A DNA stretch of 64,000 nucleotides, taken from assembly GCA_047638395.1 (NCBI GenBank), contig JBLIMV010000001.1:62001-126000 (forward strand). Direction: 5' to 3'. The stretch comes from CAXBCP01 sp047638395. Lineage in GTDB: Bacteria; Pseudomonadota; Alphaproteobacteria; MPNO01; UBA830. Positions 43,616 to 52,395 of this stretch are shown piece by piece. The position numbers and the translations under genes are program-made. Each line of letters begins with the position of its first letter. Position 1 is the first letter of the stretch. Below the pieces are notes generated by a model. That model had not been told where the DNA came from. It did not search any database and saw only the letters and a list, made by a program, of their open reading frames with translations.

Positions 43616-44376
43616 CAGTCTGGTTTATCGGCGCGGGGCCGGGCAATCCCGATCTTCTGACAATTCGCGGGCGTGACGTGATCGCACGCTGCCCTGTCTG
43701 TCTTTATGCGGGCTCACTCGTGCCCGAAGCGGTGGTCGCCCACGCGCCCGATGGTGCGGCCGTTATAGATACCGCCCCGATGACGCTCGATGACATCATC
43801 GCCGAGATGGAAAAAGCCCATGCGGCGGGCCATGACGTCGCGCGGGTGCATTCGGGCGATCCATCGCTTTATGGTGCGATTGGCGAACAGATCCGGCGCC
43901 TCGACGCGCTGGGGATTGAGTTCGAGATCGTGCCGGGTGTGCCCGCCTATGCCGCCGCCGCCGCATTGCTGCGCCGTGAACTGACCCTGCCCGACGTGTC
44001 GCAGACGGTGATCCTGACGCGCACCGCGATGAAGGCATCGGCAATGCCCAATGCCGAAGATCTCGACACGCTTGGCAAATCGGGCGCGACGCTCGCGATC
44101 CATCTGTCGGTCCGAAACCTGAAACATGTCTGCGAGACGCTGATCCCCCATTACGGGGCGGATTGCCCGGTTGCTGTCGTCTACCGCGCCAGCTGGCCGG
44201 ATGAGCAGGTGGTCGAAGGCACGTTGACCGATATCCGCCAGAAAGTCCGCGCAGCGAAAATTACCCGCACGGCGCTTATTCTGGTCGGACAGGTTCTGGC
44301 GCCGGATGGATTTACAGATTCAGCGCTTTACGATGCCAATCACGTGCATGTCCTGCGCCCGCGCCGCAAGGGTTAG
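43612..44376 (+). CDS. cobM: Precorrin-4 C11-methyltransferase
   Basis: 254 aa. Starts TVWFIGAGPGNPDLLTIRGRDVI, and has HSGDPSLYGAIGEQIRRLD and TVILTRTAMKASAMPNAEDL, the CobM/CbiF signatures. Methylates C11 after ring contraction. Last gene of the rightward run cbiX-cobH-cobL-cobI-cobJ-cobM; converges on cobK with an 11-bp gap and no clear terminator. Confidence 0.95.
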   Translation: MTVWFIGAGPGNPDLLTIRGRDVIARCPVCLYAGSLVPEAVVAHAPDGAAVIDTAPMTLDDIIAEMEKAHAAGHDVARVHSGDPSLYGAIGEQIRRLDALGIEFEIVPGVPAYAAAAALLRRELTLPDVSQTVILTRTAMKASAMPNAEDLDTLGKSGATLAIHLSVRNLKHVCETLIPHYGADCPVAVVYRASWPDEQVVEGTLTDIRQKVRAAKITRTALILVGQVLAPDGFTDSALYDANHVHVLRPRRKG

Positions 44377-44386
44377 AACGTAGCCG

Positions 44387-45160
44387 TCAACGGGTTAGCC
44401 GCTCAAGCCAGGCAACAGCCGCCGCGACATCCGACACGATCGGGCTGGGTGGCGGCGACGGCCGCTCAATCATGATGACCGGCATAGATGCCGCCCGTGC
44501 GGCGGCAATCTTGGGATAGGTTGCGGCACCCCCGGCATTTTTGCTCACCAGCACATCGATATTGTGGTCGCGCAGCAGGGCCGCTTCCTGCGCGGTCGTG
44601 AAAGGCCCGCGCCCTGTAATATAGGTGGCCCCTGTCAGGTGGTCCGCCGCATCGGGTGGATCGATTGATCGGATCACCAACGCGACCCCGTTTACATCGG
44701 AAAACGCACCGAGTTCCTGTCGGCCGACGGACAGGAAAGCGCGTTTCCCGAATGTCGGTAATAGCGATGCTGCCGCTGCGATATCGTGCACGTCGTGCCA
44801 GACGTCACCCGCTGTTTTTTCCCAGGCCGCGCGCAGAAGCTTCAGCCGCGGCACGTTGACACCTGTGCAGGCCTGTTCGGCATTGGCGGCTATCCGGTCG
44901 GCGAAGGGGTGGGTCGCGTCGATAACAGCGGCAATATCGTTTTCGCCGATCCACGCGGCCAGCGCGTCCGCACCGCCAAAGCCGCCGGTGCGGATGGTCA
45001 CGCCCTCCGGCAGGGCCGGGTTTTTGGTCCGCCCGGCGAGCGAATAGACGATCTCGAAGCGTGCATTCGCCTCGGTGGTCAGCGCGACGGCCTCGCCCGT
45101 GCCGCCGAGCACCAGAATGCGGTGCCGGAAGTTTTGCCCGTCATTCATCCGCCCGCTCAT
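44387..45160 (-). CDS. cobK: Precorrin-6A reductase
   Basis: 257 aa (start ATG 45160 in the ATGA overlap with cbiD; M5 is also possible). Reduces precorrin-6A (CobK) or cobalt-precorrin-6A (CbiJ). LVLGGTGEAVALT at the start, VIDATHPFADRIAANAEQAC and VSKNAGGAATYPKIAAAR near the end are characteristic. In the hybrid pathway it would use the cobalt form. Transcribed with cbiD. Confidence 0.93.
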   Translation of the reverse strand: MSGRMNDGQNFRHRILVLGGTGEAVALTTEANARFEIVYSLAGRTKNPALPEGVTIRTGGFGGADALAAWIGENDIAAVIDATHPFADRIAANAEQACTGVNVPRLKLLRAAWEKTAGDVWHDVHDIAAAASLLPTFGKRAFLSVGRQELGAFSDVNGVALVIRSIDPPDAADHLTGATYITGRGPFTTAQEAALLRDHNIDVLVSKNAGGAATYPKIAAARAASMPVIMIERPSPPPSPIVSDVAAAVAWLERLTR

Positions 45161-46245
45161 TCATCGGATCGTCCGACGAGATTTCCGGCGCGGTCATAGA
45201 CGAAGATATCGATATCGACCTCCGCACCTGCCAGTGTATAGCGCGCAACCGATTGCGCGCGGCGGGCGATGTCGGGGGCGAGGGGGAGTCCTGCCGCCGT
45301 CGCGATGGACAGGGCTTCAGCCGCGGTATTGGCGCCCTCTATCTGTGCGGCGATTTCTTTCGACGCGCCGAGCTCATGCGCGACGTCTGCCATCCAGGTC
45401 AGATCGACCTGGCTTCGTCCCGAATGCAGATCGAGATTACCCTCGGCCAGTTTGCTGATCTTTGCGAAACCGCCGCCGATGACGACGCGCGGTACGGGGT
45501 GCCGGCGCAGATATTTCAGCATGCCGCCTGCAAAATCGCCCATGTCGATCATTGCATGGTCGGGCAGGCCGAGCAGTGCCTGGGTTTTTTCTTCCGACGT
45601 CTTGCCGGTGCAGCCGGCGATCAGCGACAGCGCGCCTGCACGGGCAACATCGATGCCGCGATGGATCGATTCGATCCAGGCGGCGCAGGAATAGGGCACG
45701 ACGACCCCGGTGGTGCCGAGAATGGAAATCCCGCCGAGGATACCGAGGCGCGGGTTCCAGGTCTGTTCCGCGAGCGCCGCACCGTTTTCGACCGACACGG
45801 TCACGATCACGTCGCCTGACCCGCCATGGGCGGTAGCGGCCTCCATTATGACCTGCTCAATCATCTTGCGCGGCATCGGATTTATCGCTGGCTCACCCAG
45901 CGGCAGCGGCAGGCCTTCGCGGGTTACCGTGCCGACGCCATCGCCTGCCCGGAAAACGACCCCGTCGCCCGGGGCCGCATCTGCGATATCGACGCGGATC
46001 AGGGCGCCGTGGGTCACATCCGGGTCGTCGCCGGCATCCTTGATAATGGCTGAAAATGCGCCGTTTTCCGTCTTTCCTTCGCGTGCGAGGGCAAAAGCAG
46101 GCGTTTCGCCCTTCGGCAGCGCGATCTGCACAGGATCGGGGAACGCGCCCGTCAAATGCGCGGTATAGGCGGCCTTGGCGGCCGCCGTCGCGCAGGCGCC
46201 GGTGGTCCAGCCGCGCCGTAATTCTCCTTCGGGCTTGCGTGCCAT
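45157..46245 (-). CDS. cbiD: Cobalt-precorrin-5B C1-methyltransferase CbiD
   Basis: 362 aa. The GWTTGACATAAAKAA motif near the N-terminus identifies CbiD. It also has NPMPRKMIEQ, ILGTTGVVVPYSCAAWIESI and GGGFAKISKLAEGNLDLHSG. CbiD performs the C1 methylation in the early-cobalt route, in place of CobF in the aerobic one. Divergent from cobA, only 29 bp apart. ATGA overlap with cobK. Confidence 0.94.
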   Translation of the reverse strand: MARKPEGELRRGWTTGACATAAAKAAYTAHLTGAFPDPVQIALPKGETPAFALAREGKTENGAFSAIIKDAGDDPDVTHGALIRVDIADAAPGDGVVFRAGDGVGTVTREGLPLPLGEPAINPMPRKMIEQVIMEAATAHGGSGDVIVTVSVENGAALAEQTWNPRLGILGGISILGTTGVVVPYSCAAWIESIHRGIDVARAGALSLIAGCTGKTSEEKTQALLGLPDHAMIDMGDFAGGMLKYLRRHPVPRVVIGGGFAKISKLAEGNLDLHSGRSQVDLTWMADVAHELGASKEIAAQIEGANTAAEALSIATAAGLPLAPDIARRAQSVARYTLAGAEVDIDIFVYDRAGNLVGRSDE

Positions 46246-46274
46246 CCTGCCGTTATATGTGCTAAGCAGGCTCT

Positions 46275-47114
46275 ATGGAACGGCTCACATTCAAGATGCC
46301 CGAACTGGAACCCGGATGGGTCTGGCTGGCGGGCGCCGGACCGGGCGATCCCGGCCTGCTGACGCTGCATGCGCTGAACGGTTTGCGGCAGGCGGATGTG
46401 ATTGTGCACGATGCGCTGGTCGATGACCGGACGCTGACACTGGCCGGCCCGGACTGTGAAATCATCTATGCCGGCAAGCGCGGCGGCAAGCCGTCGCCAA
46501 AACAGCCGGATATTTCGGCCAGGCTGGTGACGCTTGCCCGTGATGGCAAGCGCGTCCTGCGATTAAAGGGCGGCGATCCGTTTATTTTTGGACGCGGGGG
46601 TGAAGAAGCGCTGGCGCTGGTCGCCGCCGGTATCCCGTTCCGGGTTATTCCGGGTATTTCGGCGGGCGTTGGCGGGCTTGCCCATGCCGGTATTCCGCTA
46701 ACCCACCGTGAAACAAATTCTGCCGTGACGTTCGTGACCGGACATGGGGCGAGCGGCGATCTGCCGGATGGGATCGACTGGCCTGCCCTTGCTGCGGGCT
46801 CGCCGGTACTGGTGGTTTACATGGCCATAAAGCATCTTGGCGCGATCCGCGGGCGCCTGATGGATGGCGGCAGGCACGCGGACGAGCCCGTGGCCGTGGT
46901 GTCGCGGGCATCCCAGCCAAATGAACGCGTGCTGGAAACGACCCTCGGCACCTGTGTCGAGGATGTCGCCGCGCAGAAAATCGAACCGCCGGCGATGGTT
47001 GTCATCGGCGAAGTGGTGCGCCTGCGCGCCGGGCTCGACTGGGCGGGTGCGCTGGCCGGCAAAATACTCGACGCCGATCCCCTGGGCACGCGCCGCACGC
47101 GCGACGCAGGTTAA
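46275..47114 (+). CDS. cobA: Uroporphyrinogen-III C-methyltransferase
   Basis: 279 aa tetrapyrrole methylase that makes precorrin-2, the branch-point to siroheme and cobalamin. Motifs: VWLAGAGPGDPGLLTLHAL, RLKGGDPFIFGRGGEEAL and RVIPGISAGVGG. The GKRGG substrate-binding segment is intact. No CysG oxidase/ferrochelatase domain is attached. 5 bp before cobB. Confidence 0.95.
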   Translation: MERLTFKMPELEPGWVWLAGAGPGDPGLLTLHALNGLRQADVIVHDALVDDRTLTLAGPDCEIIYAGKRGGKPSPKQPDISARLVTLARDGKRVLRLKGGDPFIFGRGGEEALALVAAGIPFRVIPGISAGVGGLAHAGIPLTHRETNSAVTFVTGHGASGDLPDGIDWPALAAGSPVLVVYMAIKHLGAIRGRLMDGGRHADEPVAVVSRASQPNERVLETTLGTCVEDVAAQKIEPPAMVVIGEVVRLRAGLDWAGALAGKILDADPLGTRRTRDAG

Positions 47115-47119
47115 ACGCG

Positions 47120-48445
47120 ATGCCCGGCGCGATCGGTGCCGTGATCGCTGCGCCGTCTTCGGCCAGCGGCAAGACCACCATTACCCTCGGCCTGCTTCGC
47201 CATTTTTGCCGTAGCGGCGTTGCGGTCTCATCCTTCAAGGTCGGGCCGGATTACATTGATCCCGGGTTTCACGCCGCGGCCAGCGGTCGGCCCTGTCTGA
47301 ATATCGACAGCTGGGCGATGCGCCCCGGCACGATTTCTGCCCTGTTCGGACAGGCGGCGTCCAATGCCGACATTGTCATCGGCGAAGGCGTCATGGGCCT
47401 GTTTGACGGCGCCCAATGCGCGGCTGGAACACCGTCCGGGTCGACCGCGGATACTGCAGCAGGGCTTGGCCTGCCGGTTATTCTGGTGGTCGATGCGGCA
47501 GCGCAGGCACAGAGTGCTGCGGCGACCGTGCACGGCTTTGCCACGTTCCGCCCGGATGTGACGGTGTCCGGCGTGATCTTTAACCGCGTCGGCAGCGATC
47601 GCCATGCGCGGATGCTGCGCGATGCCGCCGCCCCGCTCGGTATGCCGGTACTGGGATGTGTGCCCCGGTCATCCGATATTGCCGTGCCGGATCGCCATCT
47701 GGGTCTGGTGCAGGCGAGTGAGATGAAAGCGCTGGAGGCGTTTCTCGATGCCGCGGCCGACCTGGTGGCGGACCATCTCGATATGGACGCGCTGCGGGCC
47801 ATTCTCCACGCAGGCGACGGCGCGCATTCCGGAACGCCATCGGCGTCGATACCGCCGCTGGGCCAGCGCATTGCCGTCGCCGCTGACGATGCGTTCCGCT
47901 TCGCCTATCCCCACGTTCTGGATGGTTGGCGCGCAGCAGGTGCTGAGATTCTGCCATTTTCACCCCTGGCAAATATTGCGCCCGACCCGGCATGTGACGC
48001 GGTCTATCTGCCCGGCGGGTATCCGGAATTGCAGGCAGCGAAACTGGCCGCAAATGACATTTTTCTTCAGGGCCTGCGCGATGCGGCGGCCCGCAATGCG
48101 GCGATGTATGGCGAATGTGGCGGCTACATGGTGCTCGGTGAGGTTCTGACCGATGCCGACGGGCAATCGCACCGGATGGCGGGGCTGCTGCCGCTGGAAA
48201 CGAGCTTTGCCCAGCGCAAAATGCATCTCGGCTACCGGAATGCGGTGCTGGCCGCAGATACGCCTCTTGGCCCGGCGGAGACCGCCTATGGCGCGCATGA
48301 ATTTCACTATGCGCGCACGGTTCGCCTCGGGGAGGCCGACCCGCTCTTCGTGGTGTCGGATGCGGCGGGCAACGATCTTGGACCGGCCGGGCTCAGGGCC
48401 GGGAACGTCTGTGGGTCTTTCATCCATCTGATCGATCGCCGCTGA
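47120..48445 (+). CDS. cobB: Cobyrinic acid a,c-diamide synthase
   Basis: 441 aa glutamine amidotransferase (CobB/CbiA) that amidates the a and c side chains. N-terminal AAPSSASGKTTITLGLLRH P-loop, KVGPDYIDPGFH, GLFDGAQCAAG, and the C-terminal GATase with nucleophile Cys in YGECGGYMVLGE and a HEFHYAR motif. The corrin gene set in this window ends here. Confidence 0.94.
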   Translation: MPGAIGAVIAAPSSASGKTTITLGLLRHFCRSGVAVSSFKVGPDYIDPGFHAAASGRPCLNIDSWAMRPGTISALFGQAASNADIVIGEGVMGLFDGAQCAAGTPSGSTADTAAGLGLPVILVVDAAAQAQSAAATVHGFATFRPDVTVSGVIFNRVGSDRHARMLRDAAAPLGMPVLGCVPRSSDIAVPDRHLGLVQASEMKALEAFLDAAADLVADHLDMDALRAILHAGDGAHSGTPSASIPPLGQRIAVAADDAFRFAYPHVLDGWRAAGAEILPFSPLANIAPDPACDAVYLPGGYPELQAAKLAANDIFLQGLRDAAARNAAMYGECGGYMVLGEVLTDADGQSHRMAGLLPLETSFAQRKMHLGYRNAVLAADTPLGPAETAYGAHEFHYARTVRLGEADPLFVVSDAAGNDLGPAGLRAGNVCGSFIHLIDRR

Positions 48446-48505
48446 CCATCGCCGAAATACGTTCCGCGGTTTGACTCGCGTGGCGGCGGTCCGCATAAGC
48501 ACATC

Positions 48506-48697
48506 ATGATCGGGATTATCGTAGAACGCTGGTCGCAGCGCGACGGCTCCGTCGAGTGGCTGTGGTCTATCTGGCAGGACGGCGCCCGTAAACATATGGG
48601 CGGCGCCCATGAGGACGCCGACTCGGCGGAGATGGAGGCGCGTGCCGCCTGCCATCAGTTTTTCAGCCAGCCGCCCGACGATGTCACCATACTTTAA
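48506..48697 (+). CDS. Small hypothetical protein
   Basis: 63 aa. Acidic, soluble, with a Trp-rich N-terminal half (VERWSQRDGSVEWLWSIWQDG) and an alpha-helical end (SAEMEARAACHQFFSQPPDD). No signal peptide and no known motif. Coding character is supported by codon use and by position 12 bp before the quinone oxidoreductase gene, with which it could be co-expressed. Function unknown. Confidence 0.6.
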   Translation: MIGIIVERWSQRDGSVEWLWSIWQDGARKHMGGAHEDADSAEMEARAACHQFFSQPPDDVTIL

Positions 48698-48709
48698 AAG
48701 GAAAATTTC

Positions 48710-49684
48710 ATGACCAAGGTCGTTCGCATTCACGCCTATGGCGGCACAGACGAGCTCAAAATCGAAAACGACGAGATCGCAGCACCCGGCCCGGGACAGG
48801 TTCTGCTCGACCACAAGGGCATGGCACTGCATTTCGCCGATACCATGCTGCGCGAAGGCAAATATTTCCTCAAACCCGAACTCCCTGCCGTCATGGGGCT
48901 CGACGGCGCGGGCATTGTCGAGGCGGTCGGAGAGGGCGTGACCGCCTTCAAGCCGGGCGATACGGCCTGCTACCTGTTTGCCCTTGGCGCCTATGCCGAG
49001 AAACGCCTTATTTCCGCAGATGTGCTGATACCGGTGCCGGCGGGGATCGAACCGAAGAATATCGCGGGCACGTTCCTGCGCTGCATGACGGCCCAGTACC
49101 TGCTGCGCCAGACCTACCGCGTGCAGGAGGGTGACACCGTGCTGATCCACACCGCGGCGGGCGGCATGGGTACGCTGCTCTGCCAGTGGGCGAAAGCGCT
49201 GGGCGCAACCGTTATCGGCACCGTCGGCAGCGACGACAAGTTCGACATCGCCCGCGCCAGCGGCTGTGAGCATGTCATCAATTCGCGGACCGAGGATATC
49301 GCGGCGCGGGTAGACGACATCACTGACGGTGCCGGCGTCCACGTTGTCTATGATGCAATCGGCAAGGATGTCTGGGACGCGAATGTCGCGGCCCTGCGCC
49401 CGACCGGCTATCTGATCAATTACGGCCACATGTCCGGCCTGATGGATCCGATCGATCCGATGCAGCTCAATGCGAAATCGATCTTCTTCGCCAAGGTGTC
49501 GCTGCCGCATTTCATGTCCTCGCCGGCGGCCAAGCAGGCCATGGCAGCGGACGTGTTTCAGGCCATCGCCGACGGTATCCTGGATATCTCGATCAGCCGG
49601 GAATACCCGCTGGACGATATTGTGCAGGCGCAGGAAGATATGGTCGCGCGCAAGACAACGGGATCGGTGATCATCGTTCCGTAG
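48710..49684 (+). CDS. NADPH:quinone oxidoreductase (zeta-crystallin type MDR)
   Basis: 324 aa medium-chain dehydrogenase without zinc ligands. The GroES-like domain opens VVRIHAYGGTDELKIEND and has GLDGAGIVEAVGEGV; the cofactor motif AAGGMGTLLCQWAK (AAxGxxG) is of the quinone-reductase class. It likely acts on quinones or reactive enals with NADPH. Preceded by AAGGAAA. 25 bp upstream of the MBL hydrolase gene. Confidence 0.88.
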   Translation: MTKVVRIHAYGGTDELKIENDEIAAPGPGQVLLDHKGMALHFADTMLREGKYFLKPELPAVMGLDGAGIVEAVGEGVTAFKPGDTACYLFALGAYAEKRLISADVLIPVPAGIEPKNIAGTFLRCMTAQYLLRQTYRVQEGDTVLIHTAAGGMGTLLCQWAKALGATVIGTVGSDDKFDIARASGCEHVINSRTEDIAARVDDITDGAGVHVVYDAIGKDVWDANVAALRPTGYLINYGHMSGLMDPIDPMQLNAKSIFFAKVSLPHFMSSPAAKQAMAADVFQAIADGILDISISREYPLDDIVQAQEDMVARKTTGSVIIVP

Positions 49685-49709
49685 GTTCAGGCTGTTCCGA
49701 GATTGGAGA

Positions 49710-50576
49710 ATGAAAAACATGACTGCTGACTGGTCGATCTGGGCTTTCCGCTATGCGCGGTCAGACATGCCGCGGGATTTCTTCGGTGGCACGCTGGTGA
49801 ATTCCAACAAGGGCCGTATCCGCAACCCGATGGTCTATTCGCTGATCCATGGCGGCGTGGCCGGGCAGGAAAAACCGATCCTGATCGATACCGGCATGAA
49901 GGGCGACTGGTCGCCCAGCGGCAAGACGTATGAGAATGTCGAACACCCGGACACTATTCTCGCCAAGGTCGGATTTACCCCGGAAGATATCGAAGACGTC
50001 ATCCTGACCCATCTCCATTTCGATCATGCCGGCAATCTCGACCGGTTTCCCAATGCCACATTCCATGTCCAGCGCGCTGAATATGAAGGCTGGAAAGAGG
50101 TCTATGAGATGCCGGGTGGCCTCGGCAGCGACACGAAAATGTGGCCGCTGTCGTCGATGCAGAAAAAGGATCTCGATACGGTGGATGGGCTGCTGGCGGC
50201 GGGACGGGTCAACCTGCTGGAGGGCGATACCGAATTCGCACCCGGTGTCTGGTGCCGCCTCGCGTTCGAATCCCATACTTTCGGATGCCAATGGGTCGAG
50301 GTGCAGACGCCGGACGGGCCTTACGTCGTCGCGGGGGACTGCGTCTACTGGTACGAGAATATCGAAAACATGTGGCCGCCCGGCTATGTGCAGGGAAATA
50401 CCTGGAACCTGATCAAGGTGTATCGCGCGATTCATGCAGCCGTCGGCGGCGACACGAACCGCATCGTGCCCGGACACGATGCTGAACTTTTTACCCGACA
50501 CCCGATTTTTGAGGCCGGCCATCACCCGGTGGCGGAAATCCACCTCGCCGCCAATCAGGAGAGCCGGATTGCTTAA
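49710..50576 (+). CDS. MBL-fold hydrolase (N-acyl homoserine lactonase-like)
   Basis: 288 aa (ATG at 49710 or the later MTADWS at 49719). The zinc-binding motif is THLHFDHAGN (HxHxDH), followed by the His in ESHTFGCQ and the Asp in VAGDC and the final His in VPGHD. Residues IDTGMKGDW precede it. Sequence is closest to AHL-lactonase-like proteins, but MBL specificity cannot be read off. It overlaps the GGT gene by a few bp (TTG start at 50569). Confidence 0.82.
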   Translation: MKNMTADWSIWAFRYARSDMPRDFFGGTLVNSNKGRIRNPMVYSLIHGGVAGQEKPILIDTGMKGDWSPSGKTYENVEHPDTILAKVGFTPEDIEDVILTHLHFDHAGNLDRFPNATFHVQRAEYEGWKEVYEMPGGLGSDTKMWPLSSMQKKDLDTVDGLLAAGRVNLLEGDTEFAPGVWCRLAFESHTFGCQWVEVQTPDGPYVVAGDCVYWYENIENMWPPGYVQGNTWNLIKVYRAIHAAVGGDTNRIVPGHDAELFTRHPIFEAGHHPVAEIHLAANQESRIA

Positions 50577-52158
50577 TTCGGTTTTCGCGACCGGCGGCAT
50601 CGTCACGGCCCCGCATCATCTCGCGGCAGATGCCGGGCAGGATGTCCTGCGCGATGGGGGTAACGCGGTCGAGGCGATGATCGCCATGGCGGCGGCCATC
50701 CCCGTGGTATATCCGCATATGAACGCCCTTGGCGGCGACAGTTTCTGGATCATCAAGCCTGCCGGGAAAGACCCCATCGGGATAGATGCCTGCGGGGCGG
50801 TGGCGGCACAGGCGACCGATGCGCTCTATCGGGATGCCGGCCATGAGGCCATTCCCAGCCGCGGTCCGCTGGCCGCGAACACCGTTGCCGGCACGTTATC
50901 GGGCTGGCAGGCGGCGTTTGAGCTTGCAGCGAAACTCGGCGGGGAGATGTCCCGCGAGCGCCTGCTCGAAGCAGCCATTCACCATGCCGAGAAGGGGTTT
51001 CCGGCGACCGGAAACCAGTCCCGTACCACAACCGCCAAACTCGCAGAATTAAAGGGGTTACCGGGTTACGACGAGGCCTTCCTGCTGAACGGTATAGTGC
51101 CCGAAGAAGGCGATCTTTTTCGCCAGGAACGGCTCGGTGCGACGTTGCGCAGACTGGCGGCGGACGGGTTTCATTCTTTCTATGATGGTGCCCTGGCGCG
51201 CGATATCGCGGCCGATCTGGCGCGCGCCGGATCGCCGGTCTCGGCGGACGATCTGGCGGCACACCGCGCGCTGACCCTGACACCGCTCTCGGTACAGCTG
51301 TCGAGCGGCACGGTGTGGAACATGCCGCCGCCGACCCAGGGTCTGGCCTCGCTGATGATCCTCGGCCTGTTCGACCGGCTCGACGTCAAAGACGCCGAGG
51401 GATTTGCCCATATCCACGGGCTGGTGGAGGCGATCAAACAGGCCTTTATCATCCGCAATGCCCATGTGCAGGACCCGGCAGCGATGGATGTTGAGCCCGC
51501 CGATTTTCTCAATCCCGCCGATCTGGACGCCCGCGCGGCGCAGATCGACATGAAGACAGCGCTGCCGTGGCCGGTCCCGGCAAAGAACGGCGATACCATC
51601 TGGATGGGCGCGATCGACGCGGCGGGCAATGCCGTGTCGTTTATCCAGAGCATCTACTGGGAATTCGGGTCGGGCATCGTGCTCGAAGATACCGGTATCC
51701 TCTGGCAGAACCGCGGGTCGAGCTTTTCGCTGCGCGATGGCGATGTGAACCGTCTGGCACCCGGCCGCCGCCCGTTCCACACGCTGAACCCCGCCATGGC
51801 CGAGCTGACGGACGGTAAAATTCTGTCCTACGGCACCATGGGCGGCGAAGGCCAGCCGCAGACGCAGGCAATGGTCTATACGCGGCATGTGAATTTCGGC
51901 CAGTCGATCCAGCAGGCGATCACCGCGCCGCGCTTCCTGCTCGGGCGGACCTGGGGCGATACCGGCACCAACCTGAAGATGGAATCACGATTTGATGACG
52001 GGCTGGTGGCAGACATGCTTGCTGCCGGTCACGACACCGAGGTGATCGATCCTTATTCGGACCTGATGGGCCATGCCGGCGGGGTGTCGCTGCGCTCCGA
52101 CGGCGTCATGGAAGGCGGATCAGACCCGCGGGCCGATGGCAGGGCCGCAGGGGTCTAG
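50569..52158 (+). CDS. ggt: Gamma-glutamyltransferase family protein
   Basis: 529 aa from TTG 50569, preceded by AGGAG. No signal peptide. Ntn hydrolase of the Ggt family: APHHLAADAGQDVLRDGGNAVEAMIA is the usual opening, and the catalytic Thr is in the NGDTIWMGA segment at the predicted self-cleavage site, with AAGNAVSFIQSIYWEFGSGI downstream and MGGEGQPQTQAM near the end. The TxHxS version of the motif is changed, so it may be an acylase-like relative. Operon with the MBL hydrolase. Confidence 0.83.
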   Translation: MLNSVFATGGIVTAPHHLAADAGQDVLRDGGNAVEAMIAMAAAIPVVYPHMNALGGDSFWIIKPAGKDPIGIDACGAVAAQATDALYRDAGHEAIPSRGPLAANTVAGTLSGWQAAFELAAKLGGEMSRERLLEAAIHHAEKGFPATGNQSRTTTAKLAELKGLPGYDEAFLLNGIVPEEGDLFRQERLGATLRRLAADGFHSFYDGALARDIAADLARAGSPVSADDLAAHRALTLTPLSVQLSSGTVWNMPPPTQGLASLMILGLFDRLDVKDAEGFAHIHGLVEAIKQAFIIRNAHVQDPAAMDVEPADFLNPADLDARAAQIDMKTALPWPVPAKNGDTIWMGAIDAAGNAVSFIQSIYWEFGSGIVLEDTGILWQNRGSSFSLRDGDVNRLAPGRRPFHTLNPAMAELTDGKILSYGTMGGEGQPQTQAMVYTRHVNFGQSIQQAITAPRFLLGRTWGDTGTNLKMESRFDDGLVADMLAAGHDTEVIDPYSDLMGHAGGVSLRSDGVMEGGSDPRADGRAAGV

Positions 52159-52181
52159 GAATAGGTCGCGCTAGACTCTAT

Positions 52182-52355
52182 TTGTCATCCCGGCCTTGTG
52201 CCGGGACCCAGTCTTTGTTCCGATAGACGAAACACGAAGGACACGGAGGTCACAAAATCGACCTGACACGTCTTGGTGTGTCTTTGTGCTCTTAGTGCCT
52301 TCGTGGTGAATTGCGGCCCGTGTTTCTGGATCCCGGCACGAGGCCGGGATGACAA
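52182..52355. repeat. Inverted-repeat element (outer arms 29 bp, inner palindrome)
   Basis: Outer arms TTGTCATCCCGGCC.. (52182-52210) and ..GGCCGGGATGACAA (52327-52355) are near-perfect inverted repeats, each also a hairpin of its own. Between them lies a second imperfect palindrome based on ACACGAAGGACAC. No ORF. Likely a REP/MITE-like dispersed element. Confidence 0.75.
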
Positions 52356-52395
52356 TTTTGTTTACGGTTGATGGCAGGAAAAACCGACCAGGTGC

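Noticed and set aside
52182..52355. Insertion sequence
   Set aside because: Terminal inverted repeats without any transposase frame; better described as a REP/MITE-like element.
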